In this document: piece after piece, positions 1 through 4,720 of the stretch
Layout of the letters: every line of letters starts with the position of its first letter
How positions within the stretch are numbered: the stretch's first letter is position 1
Source of the DNA: Candidatus Methanoplasma sp.
GTDB lineage: Archaea > Thermoplasmatota > Thermoplasmata > Methanomassiliicoccales > Methanomethylophilaceae
Reading direction: 5' to 3'
Assembly: GCA_031274665.1 (NCBI GenBank)
Contig: JAISPV010000037.1
Span: 1 to 7,003 of the forward strand
Length of the DNA: 7,003 nt
Notes under the pieces: model-generated
Seen by the model: only the letters and a program-made list of their open reading frames with translations
What the model was told of the DNA's origin: nothing
Databases searched by the model: none
Program-made: the position numbers and the translations under genes

Positions 1-17
1 GTGAAGGGGCCTTCAGG

Positions 18-245
18 ATGGAGTATCCGGACGAGATGATGGAGTTCGCGCTGATCATCGAGGAATTCGTTTTCAAGTATCCCTTGTTCGAGTGTACCGA
101 CGAAGGGTATCTGCGGAAGATCTCAGCCTTCCAGTCTATGCTCGAGCATATGCTTGGACTTGAGATGGGATGTCTAGACCAGCTGTCCGTCTTCTGCCAA
201 AGGATAATGAAAAATCAAAGAAGTGAGAACCGTGATAAAGTTTGA
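18..245 (+). CDS. Small hypothetical protein, possibly the C-terminal end of a longer gene
   Basis: I do not recognise this 75-residue protein. It is acidic and helix-rich in its first two thirds (repeated Met, Glu, Leu and Phe, with four cysteines) and ends in a basic, polar tail. It has no signal peptide, membrane segment or clear motif. The frame has no stop between the ATG at 18 and the left edge of the window, so the real gene may begin outside and the ATG may be internal. The only ribosome-site candidate is a weak AAGGGG at 5-10. The 3' end overlaps the next gene by 14-23 bases, depending on which GTG that gene uses, which suggests co-transcription and translational coupling. The reading frame is probably real because of this overlap; the function is unknown. 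Confidence 0.55.
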   Translation: MEYPDEMMEFALIIEEFVFKYPLFECTDEGYLRKISAFQSMLEHMLGLEMGCLDQLSVFCQRIMKNQRSENRDKV

Positions 246-690
246 TGTTTGGATAGTTTGGTTAAAATGTGTGTGCATAGCATTCGCATTGTTCGGCCTC
301 TTTATTGCCTTGTTCAATCAGACGCCTGTATTCGATATCCTTTTCAACGATCAGATCGACCCCGTATTCTTCGGCAGTGCTGCACTTACGCCGGAGATGA
401 TGCTTTTTCGGCAATGGACCTACGGCGTACTGGGGGCGACGTGCGTCTTTGCGGGGATACTGATGTTCTTCATCGTCGACAACGCATACAGGAAAAAAGA
501 GCGCTGGGCATGGTACTGTATCGTGCTGGGGCTGACGGGATGGTTCGTCATCGACGGAGCGGTATCGCTGTACTTTTCGGTGTATTTCAATGCGGCCTTC
601 AACATCGTGCTGCTTACCGCCGCTTTGGTACCGCTGATCTTCACAAAAAAATATTTTTTCGAGAATGGCGATAGCGTGGAGCATGGATGA
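223..690 (+). CDS. Four-helix integral membrane protein of unknown function
   Basis: A 155-residue membrane protein. Hydrophobic segments lie at about residues 11-32, 66-86, 96-118 and 122-141. Positive charges at the N-terminus, in the RKKER loop (90-94) and after helix 4 (TKK) predict both ends in the cytoplasm. The longer outside loop (33-65) carries FNQTPVFDILF and QIDPVFFG. From memory, these resemble a widespread uncharacterised small membrane family, but I cannot name it. The start is a GTG: 223 is the longest option, and GTG 232 is equally possible with a weak GTGAG four bases upstream. The gene overlaps both neighbours, so the three left-arm genes probably form one operon. No catalytic or ligand-binding residues stand out. 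Confidence 0.8.
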   Translation: MRTVIKFDVWIVWLKCVCIAFALFGLFIALFNQTPVFDILFNDQIDPVFFGSAALTPEMMLFRQWTYGVLGATCVFAGILMFFIVDNAYRKKERWAWYCIVLGLTGWFVIDGAVSLYFSVYFNAAFNIVLLTAALVPLIFTKKYFFENGDSVEHG

Positions 691-1099
691 AAAGGTCAAA
701 AAAGCGTCGGAATACTTCGGCAGCGGGATGTACTGTTCCCAAGCCGTTCTCGGGGCGTTCTGCGAAAATTACGGAATGGATAAGGGGGCGGCTTTCAGGA
801 TATCCTGCGGACTGAACAGCGGCGTCAGATGCGCCGAAGTATGCGGAGCGGTCTCCGGCGCGGTGCTGGTCATCGGTCTGAGATACGGGGATTCCAAAGA
901 TGTCTGCAACAGCATGACCGAGGAGTTCATCAGGATCTTCAGAGAAAGGAACAAAGACGTTACCTGCCGCAACATCCTAGGGTGTGATATCTTTACGCCG
1001 GAAGGAAAAGCTAAAGCGAACAGCGAGGGCCTCTTCGGCACTGTCTGTGTGAAAGCGGTCGCCGACGCCGCCCGGATATTGGACGAACTGGGCTGCTGA
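683..1099 (+). CDS. C_GCAxxG_C_C family protein (putative redox protein)
   Basis: A 138-residue cysteine-rich protein matching the C_GCAxxG_C_C family, thought to be redox-active or metal-binding but of unknown role. Family landmarks, numbered from ATG 683, are the N-terminal Cys18 in MYCSQAVLGAF, a second region CGLNSGVRCAEVCGAVSGA with Cys42, Cys50 and Cys54, the following VIGLRYG, and a late TCRNILGCD with Cys95 and Cys101. The canonical GCA triplet is replaced by CSQA, as in variant members. No signal peptide is seen, so it is probably cytoplasmic. I prefer ATG 683 because it places the first cysteine about 18 residues in, as I expect for the family; ATG 665 is in frame and adds six residues. 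With either start the gene overlaps the preceding membrane-protein gene. It ends inside a hairpin shared with the convergent zinc-ribbon gene. Confidence 0.85.
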   Translation: MDEKVKKASEYFGSGMYCSQAVLGAFCENYGMDKGAAFRISCGLNSGVRCAEVCGAVSGAVLVIGLRYGDSKDVCNSMTEEFIRIFRERNKDVTCRNILGCDIFTPEGKAKANSEGLFGTVCVKAVADAARILDELGC

Positions 1100-1120
1100 C
1101 CGCCGGCCGCTTTGCGGTCA
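1097..1120. terminator. Hairpin between convergent genes
   Basis: TGACCGC (1097-1103) and GCGGTCA (1114-1120) form a perfect 7-bp inverted repeat with a 10-nt loop. The left arm begins with the TGA stop of the C_GCAxxG_C_C gene. The convergent zinc-ribbon gene ends at 1136, so the hairpin could end or stabilise both transcripts. There is no T-tract of four or more directly after it on the + strand; on the - strand TTTT (1130-1127) lies just before it. Termination activity is therefore an inference. Confidence 0.45.
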
Positions 1121-1135
1121 TGTGTCAAAATACGT

Positions 1136-1411
1136 TCAGGATCTCCATCTCTTCAGCGTGGGCAGGAATATCTTCAGCTGCTGTATCGCCTCTTCTTCCG
1201 TCATCTGGACGCCGGTGGCCTCGATCCACTGATCAAGGAACTGGATGTTGGATTGGATCATCTCTTCCATCGTCATCTCTTTTGTGAACACGCCGTCCTC
1301 ATAACAGTATACGCAATAGTCATCCGACCAGCTTCCGTTCTTTTCGGTGCCTTTGACCTCATCGCTGTCAAGCGGCATTCCGCAACTTTGGCATATAAGC
1401 TCCTCGCTCAT
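1136..1411 (-). CDS. Putative zinc-ribbon domain protein
   Basis: A 91-residue cytoplasmic protein. The N-terminal half carries a treble-cysteine-pair pattern: Cys7-x2-Cys10 in CQSCGMPL and Cys33-x2-Cys36 in DYCVYCYEDGVF, separated by a GTEKNGSWS linker. This is the pattern of the 'putative zinc ribbon' family (Pfam Zn_ribbon_2 type), whose role is unknown; zinc binding is inferred from the four cysteines. The C-terminal half (about 44-91) is a mostly helical acidic stretch (MTMEEMIQSNIQFLDQWIE) with a final basic LKRWRS. ATG 1411 is preceded by an A-rich leader of about 10 nt and a TATA-like box at the right distance, so the gene likely has its own promoter. It is convergent with the left-arm operon and downstream of the SpeD-like gene, from which it is separated by a terminator-like hairpin. 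Confidence 0.85.
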   Translation of the reverse strand: MSEELICQSCGMPLDSDEVKGTEKNGSWSDDYCVYCYEDGVFTKEMTMEEMIQSNIQFLDQWIEATGVQMTEEEAIQQLKIFLPTLKRWRS

Positions 1412-1442
1412 TTTTTTACCCAGTTAAAAAGTAAAGTTTATT

Positions 1443-1451
1443 CATAAATAG
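1443..1451 (-). promoter_or_regulatory. TATA-like box for the zinc-ribbon gene
   Basis: On the - strand the bases read CTATTTATG, centred about 36 nt upstream of the ATG at 1411. With the usual archaeal spacing this puts the transcription start near 1421 and gives a leader of about 10 nt, too short for a normal Shine-Dalgarno site, and none is seen. Position and composition support it; no experimental evidence is available. Confidence 0.45.
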
Positions 1452-1547
1452 ATATCGTTTTTTGTTACTTCTTAGGCGGGCGCACATATGCATTTTTTAG
1501 ATGAACAGCCGCCGTCAAGGTCGTATCTGACATGATAATAACAGAAC

Positions 1548-1578
1548 AAAAAAGGTGTTGGGTCCGGCGGATGCCGGA
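1548..1578 (-). terminator. Terminator-like hairpin plus T-tract after the SpeD-like gene
   Basis: On the - strand, ten bases past the TGA stop of the SpeD-like gene, TCCGGC and GCCGGA (1578-1573 and 1568-1563) form a perfect 6-bp stem with a 4-nt loop. About nine bases later comes a run of six T (1553-1548), the kind of U-tract at which archaeal RNA polymerase terminates. It separates the SpeD-like gene from the zinc-ribbon gene, supporting separate transcription units. Confidence 0.6.
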
Positions 1579-1587
1579 AGGTTTTGA

Positions 1588-2013
1588 TCAAACGTCCCTG
1601 AAACAGACGGCGTATTCCATCTTCTTTGCGCCGAAGTAATCCCTGACGTATTCAGCGGTCTTCTTCGGGGGGAACTCTTTGCATGAGAACACGTCGACGA
1701 ACGCCCTTTTTGTGTCCTCGGCGAAGTGCCCGGAGATCTGAGAGGTCTCGATCAGCTGCACAAGAGAATACCCCTGCACCTTCGGTTCGTCACCGAAGAA
1801 GACGACCATGGGCTCGCCGTATCTCTTCATGTTGATGAAGTCGGCAAGGTCGACGGCGAATTTCGCGATATGCTCTTTGGATGAGATCTTCTGGAGGTCG
1901 CACTCTCCGAGGTCGATGCAGACCGCCAGGCCCCATCTTTTCTCATCGTTGTATTTTTTCATTATTTCCTCATCTGAGATGAGGCTGCCGGTGTAGTGAC
2001 TCATTATGTACAT
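1588..2013 (-). CDS. SpeD-like (S-adenosylmethionine decarboxylase fold) protein, divergent
   Basis: A 141-residue protein that I assign by motif to the AdoMet decarboxylase/SpeD superfamily of small self-cleaving pyruvoyl enzymes. In the Thermotoga maritima enzyme the pyruvoyl Ser63, His68 and Cys83 are spaced +5 and +15. Here Ser91, His96 and Cys111 have exactly these spacings, within ETSQISGHFAED and AFVDVFSC. The rest of the signature differs: the residue before the serine is Thr instead of Glu, the ESH histidine is Gln, and HTWPE has become HFAED. The N-terminal half (WGLAVCIDLGECD, about 27-39) fits the first strand and the ECD/GC region of the fold. Possible roles are an AdoMet decarboxylase for spermidine synthesis, a pyruvoyl decarboxylase with another substrate (crenarchaeal arginine decarboxylase evolved from this fold), or a non-enzymatic relative. 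No spermidine synthase lies nearby. The start may be ATG 2013 or ATG 2004; TATA position slightly favours 2013. Confidence 0.7.
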   Translation of the reverse strand: MYIMSHYTGSLISDEEIMKKYNDEKRWGLAVCIDLGECDLQKISSKEHIAKFAVDLADFINMKRYGEPMVVFFGDEPKVQGYSLVQLIETSQISGHFAEDTKRAFVDVFSCKEFPPKKTAEYVRDYFGAKKMEYAVCFRDV

Positions 2014-2041
2014 CCGTTTCCCTAATATAGGCCACGTCCGA

Positions 2042-2067
2042 GTAGTATTTTAAATATTCCCTACTAC
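2042..2067 (-). promoter_or_regulatory. TATA-like box within an inverted repeat, upstream of the SpeD-like gene
   Basis: GTAGTA (2042-2047) and TACTAC (2062-2067) are perfect inverted arms around an AT core; the - strand reads GGGAATATTTAAAA here. The core is a TATA candidate centred near 2051, about 38 nt upstream of ATG 2013, predicting a leader of roughly 12 nt. A dyad around the TATA box would be a natural operator for a repressor that blocks TBP. An alternative TATA (2096-2103) would put the dyad inside the leader instead. Confidence 0.45.
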
Positions 2068-2095
2068 AAAAGGACAGCGATCCGACACGGGACAA

Positions 2096-2103
2096 TTTAT
2101 AAA
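2096..2103. promoter_or_regulatory. Palindromic TTTATAAA box in the divergent region
   Basis: TTTATAAA matches the archaeal TATA consensus on both strands. Reading left it would start the SpeD-like mRNA near 2073 with a leader of about 60 nt; reading right it would start RNA near 2125, upstream of the DUF362 gene. Either use is possible and neither is shown. Confidence 0.3.
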
Positions 2104-2108
2104 GAATA

Positions 2109-2145
2109 TGTCGAAAAAGTGCTTTTTGAAGGACCTTTTTCGACA
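2109..2145. repeat. Perfect 11-bp inverted repeat
   Basis: TGTCGAAAAAG (2109-2119) and CTTTTTCGACA (2135-2145) are exact reverse complements separated by 15 nt. A third related block, GCTTTTTGA (2121-2129), lies in the loop and could pair with the left arm as an alternative. The element sits about 28 nt upstream of the DUF362 TATA box, where an activator or repressor would bind. It could instead form an RNA hairpin if transcribed across the region. Confidence 0.6.
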
Positions 2146-2147
2146 CC

Positions 2148-2175
2148 GGGCCCGTCATCCCCGGGCTTATCTTTT
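2148..2175 (+). terminator. GC-rich hairpin followed by a T-rich stretch
   Basis: GCCCG (2150-2154) pairs with CGGGC (2162-2166), extendable by a G-T wobble, and is followed by TTATCTTTT. It could end a short RNA made from the TTTATAAA box at 2096-2103. The T-rich part overlaps the DUF362 promoter, so composition alone may explain it. Confidence 0.25.
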
Positions 2176-2183
2176 ATATTTAT
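2173..2183 (+). promoter_or_regulatory. TATA box for the DUF362-MFS-Sel1 operon
   Basis: TTTATATTTAT is centred about 30 nt upstream of the ATG at 2207. Standard archaeal spacing puts the start of RNA near 2203, making the first mRNA essentially leaderless; consistently, there is no Shine-Dalgarno sequence before this ATG. It is the only clear promoter ahead of the three large + strand genes. Confidence 0.6.
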
Positions 2184-2206
2184 AATAGAGTTATAGTACG
2201 ATACAG

Positions 2207-3316
2207 ATGGAGACATCCGAAGTCTACTTTACAAGCATGCACACCGAACTGCAAGACGGTCTTCTCGATAAATTCAGAAGGCTGATGGATGCCGCAGGGA
2301 TCGGGAGCATAGATATGCAAAAGAAGTTCGTGGCCATCAAGACGCATTTCGGCGAGCTGGGGAACCTGGCCTTTCTGAGACCGAATTATTCAAAAGTGAT
2401 CGCCGACAAGATATCACAAATGGAAGGCATCCCCTTCCTGACCGACTGCAGCACTCTGTATGTTGGAAAAAGAAAAAATGCGGTGGAGCATCTGTGCACG
2501 GCGAGCCTGAACGGTTTCAACAGCGTATCGGCCGGATGCCAGATCATTATAGGGGACGGGCTGAAAGGAACGAACGACATCGAGATACCCTTCAAAGGGG
2601 ATCACATCACTACAGCGAAGATAGGGCGGGAGATATACGATTCCGATATCATGATCACTCTGAACCACTTCAAATGCCATGAGCTGATGGGGTTCGGCGG
2701 CGCGGTGAAGAACATTGGGATGGGCTGCGCCTCGAAAAGAGGAAAGATGGAGCTCCACTCTTCGGGAAAGCCGATCGTCAAAGAGAAAAGGTGCAGAGGC
2801 TGCGGGAGATGTCTCGACATATGCGCCCATTCGGCGATCACCGTTGCAGAGAAAGCCGCCATCGATCACAATATATGCGCCGGATGCGGGAGGTGCATCG
2901 GGCTTTGCCCGTTCGACGCCATCGCGGCGAGCATGGACGAGGCGGCGGAGGTCATATGCCGCAAGGTGGTCGAATACGCTGCGGCGGTGCTTGCCGGCAA
3001 GCCGAGTTTCCACATGTCGGTAATAGCGGACGTCTCGCCTTTCTGCGACTGCCATAAAGAGAACGACCTCCCGATAATACCGAACGTAGGGATGCTCGCT
3101 TCCTTCGACCCGGTCGCGCTGGACAAAGCGTGCGTGGACCTCTCTCAAAAACAACCGATGATCGCCGGGAGCAGACTGTATACGAATTCGAACGGAATAA
3201 AACCGGATGACATCTTCAAATGTACACACCCGGACACAAGATGGCAGGCCACATTCGAGCATGCGATAAAAATGAAGCTCGGTTCATCGAGATACGAATT
3301 GATCGAGATCGACTGA
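2207..3316 (+). CDS. DUF362 protein with two 4Fe-4S motifs
   Basis: A 369-residue protein of the DUF362 family, whose biochemical role is unknown. The N-terminal part carries KTHFGE (45-50) and the motif LNHFKCHELMGFGGAVKN at 152-169, followed by IGMGCASKRGK, all typical of DUF362. A ferredoxin-like insert follows: cluster one at Cys196, Cys199, Cys202 and Cys206 (CRGCGRCLDIC), and cluster two at Cys224, Cys227, Cys230 and Cys234 (CAGCGRCIGLCP). The first lacks the usual proline after its last cysteine (ICAH). The C-terminal DUF362 part has DVSPFCDCH (275-283) and SFDPVALDKA (299-308). It has no signal peptide or membrane segment, so it is probably a cytoplasmic electron-transfer protein. It is the first gene of the proposed operon. 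Full length for the family; the DUF362 assignment is firm and the function open. Confidence 0.93.
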   Translation: METSEVYFTSMHTELQDGLLDKFRRLMDAAGIGSIDMQKKFVAIKTHFGELGNLAFLRPNYSKVIADKISQMEGIPFLTDCSTLYVGKRKNAVEHLCTASLNGFNSVSAGCQIIIGDGLKGTNDIEIPFKGDHITTAKIGREIYDSDIMITLNHFKCHELMGFGGAVKNIGMGCASKRGKMELHSSGKPIVKEKRCRGCGRCLDICAHSAITVAEKAAIDHNICAGCGRCIGLCPFDAIAASMDEAAEVICRKVVEYAAAVLAGKPSFHMSVIADVSPFCDCHKENDLPIIPNVGMLASFDPVALDKACVDLSQKQPMIAGSRLYTNSNGIKPDDIFKCTHPDTRWQATFEHAIKMKLGSSRYELIEID

Positions 3317-3318
3317 TC

Positions 3319-3323
3319 GGAGG
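3319..3323 (+). promoter_or_regulatory. Ribosome-binding site of a 15-codon mini-ORF
   Basis: GGAGG lies three bases after the DUF362 stop and eight bases before an ATG at 3332. It matches the archaeal anti-Shine-Dalgarno consensus better than any site before the large genes here. Confidence 0.45.
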
Positions 3324-3331
3324 CGTTCTGC

Positions 3332-3379
3332 ATGAGAAAGGGGTTCGAAGTTATAGAGGATACTCGCAGGGGTGAATGA
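3332..3379 (+). CDS. 15-residue mini-ORF coupled to the MFS gene
   Basis: ATG 3332 opens MRKGFEVIEDTRRGE, ending at TGA 3377-3379. The next base begins the TTG start codon of the MFS gene. A GGAGG sits at good distance upstream. The placement between two genes of one operon, the ribosome site and the stop-start junction suggest a translated leader that delivers ribosomes to the MFS start. The peptide itself is charged and resembles nothing I know. Chance is a real alternative for so short a frame. Confidence 0.35.
   Translation: MRKGFEVIEDTRRGE
3368..3375 (+). promoter_or_regulatory. Shine-Dalgarno site that selects the TTG start of the MFS gene
   Basis: AGGGGTGA ends four bases before TTG 3380 but 22 bases before the next in-frame ATG (3398). 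This spacing is why I place the MFS start at TTG. The site lies within the last codons of the mini-ORF. Confidence 0.5.
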
Positions 3380-4696
3380 TTGGTCATTCCTGCCGATATG
3401 AAAAAAGCCGTTTACAGATACCGCTGGGCAATATTCATCATACTTACAAGCGCATATTTCTTTGTCTACTTCCACAGAATGACCGTGGGGGTGGTGGGTG
3501 AGGACATCGTCAAAGAGGTCGGCGGGTCCATCGGACTGCTCAGTTCGGTATATTTCTGGACATACGCCGCGATGCAGATACCCAGCGGCCTGCTCGCGGA
3601 CCACCTGGGCTCAAGAAAGGCGACGACGATATTCCTTTCGATAGCCGCGGCAGGTTCGTTCATTACGTTCCTGGGGACGGAGTTCTGGATGATAGTATTC
3701 GGAAAGATATTGATCGCGGCTGGAATGGCCGTCATTTACATCCCGCTGATGAAGATGATCTCCGTCTGGTTCGGAAAAACGGACTTCCCTCAGCTCACGG
3801 GGATCGTGATCGCCGTCGGGAACGTCGGCGCGATCGCCGCGTCGGCGCCTCTTGAGATGATGGCGGACGCTTTGGGCTGGAGGGATGTGTTCCTGATACT
3901 GGGAGTAGTGACCGTGACCCTCGCCGTGCTGTGTATGCTCTTCGTCAGAGACCACCCTCACAAGAAAGGGCTTCCCGCAATAGAAGAAATAGAAAATCAA
4001 AAAGAAGGGGCGCCCATTGCCGACGCGACCGATTCGAAACTCCCGATGGTAAAGGGTCTTGTCATGGTGGCTTACGGAGGAAGGAAGTTCTGGACGCTGG
4101 CGATAGCATACTTCCTGGTGTACGGGTCGATAATGGTCTTCCAGGGGACCTGGGCGAAGACCTATTTCAACAACACTTACGATTTCACCCTGAGCGTGGT
4201 ATGGTTCATCACGATGATGGGTATAGGAAAGATACTGAGCACGGTGGCGATAGGCATCCTGAACGGGAGAGGTGTGATCAGATCCAAACGCACGGCGATG
4301 ATATGGGGCACGCTCCTGTTCACGGCGACCTGGGGCATAATATGGGTATTCGCAGGCAATCTCGAGAACTACTGGTTCTGGATGACCATATGCTTCATGT
4401 TCGGATTCTTCGGCGGCTTCATGACATTATCGTTCACTCAGGTGAAAGAGTGGTATCCGACGGCGATATCGGGTACATCGGTCTCGGCGATGAACCTCTT
4501 CCTTTTCCTGGGGGCTTCGGTGTGCACCTCGATAACTGGGCTGATGATAGGGACGTCGTACACGGTCGAGAACTTTACCGCAGCGTGGGCGCTCATGTTC
4601 GCCATGTCGGTCTTGGCGCTTATAATGGTCATATTGTCAGTGGAAAAAAAGGACGGTGACCCCTTCGTAGGCCAAACGGCGAATAAGGTAGATTGA
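3380..4696 (+). CDS. MFS transporter, 12 membrane helices
   Basis: A 438-residue major facilitator superfamily permease. Twelve hydrophobic segments lie at about residues 16-36, 53-73, 80-100, 103-125, 139-158, 167-189, 236-258, 270-294, 304-326, 331-353, 362-391 and 400-421. A hydrophilic cytoplasmic loop of about 45 residues splits the two six-helix halves. MFS motif A is intact between helices 2 and 3: Gly70, Asp74, Gly77, Arg79, Lys80 (GLLADHLGSRK). The YFHRMTVGV end of helix 1, QIPSG (66-70), GWRDVF (166-171) and the WFGKTDFPQLTG loop fit the organic-anion/sugar-phosphate-type branch of MFS. The substrate cannot be assigned. The start is TTG 3380 by its ribosome site; ATG 3398 would give 432 residues. 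It follows the DUF362 gene by 63 bp holding a mini-ORF and precedes the Sel1 gene by 24 bp, without a visible promoter, so co-transcription is likely. Confidence 0.92.
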   Translation: MVIPADMKKAVYRYRWAIFIILTSAYFFVYFHRMTVGVVGEDIVKEVGGSIGLLSSVYFWTYAAMQIPSGLLADHLGSRKATTIFLSIAAAGSFITFLGTEFWMIVFGKILIAAGMAVIYIPLMKMISVWFGKTDFPQLTGIVIAVGNVGAIAASAPLEMMADALGWRDVFLILGVVTVTLAVLCMLFVRDHPHKKGLPAIEEIENQKEGAPIADATDSKLPMVKGLVMVAYGGRKFWTLAIAYFLVYGSIMVFQGTWAKTYFNNTYDFTLSVVWFITMMGIGKILSTVAIGILNGRGVIRSKRTAMIWGTLLFTATWGIIWVFAGNLENYWFWMTICFMFGFFGGFMTLSFTQVKEWYPTAISGTSVSAMNLFLFLGASVCTSITGLMIGTSYTVENFTAAWALMFAMSVLALIMVILSVEKKDGDPFVGQTANKVD

Positions 4697-4720
4697 AATA
4701 ATATAGGGGGGTTAAGGAGA

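Noticed and set aside
262..699. 145-codon open frame on the - strand
   Set aside because: It is antisense to the four-helix membrane protein and overlaps the start of the next gene; it has no domain and no promoter.
1970..2158. 62-codon frame upstream of the SpeD-like gene on the - strand
   Set aside because: It overlaps the SpeD-like start and runs through the inverted repeats and TATA boxes of the control region; the peptide has no recognisable features.
2414..3262. 282-codon open frame on the - strand
   Set aside because: It lies wholly inside the DUF362 gene, antisense, with an Arg/His/Val-rich composition typical of shadow frames; the + strand frame has clear family motifs.
3931..4659. 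242-codon open frame on the + strand
   Set aside because: It overlaps the MFS gene in another frame and is Arg/Gly/Asp/His-rich with no recognisable domain, while the MFS frame encodes twelve helices.
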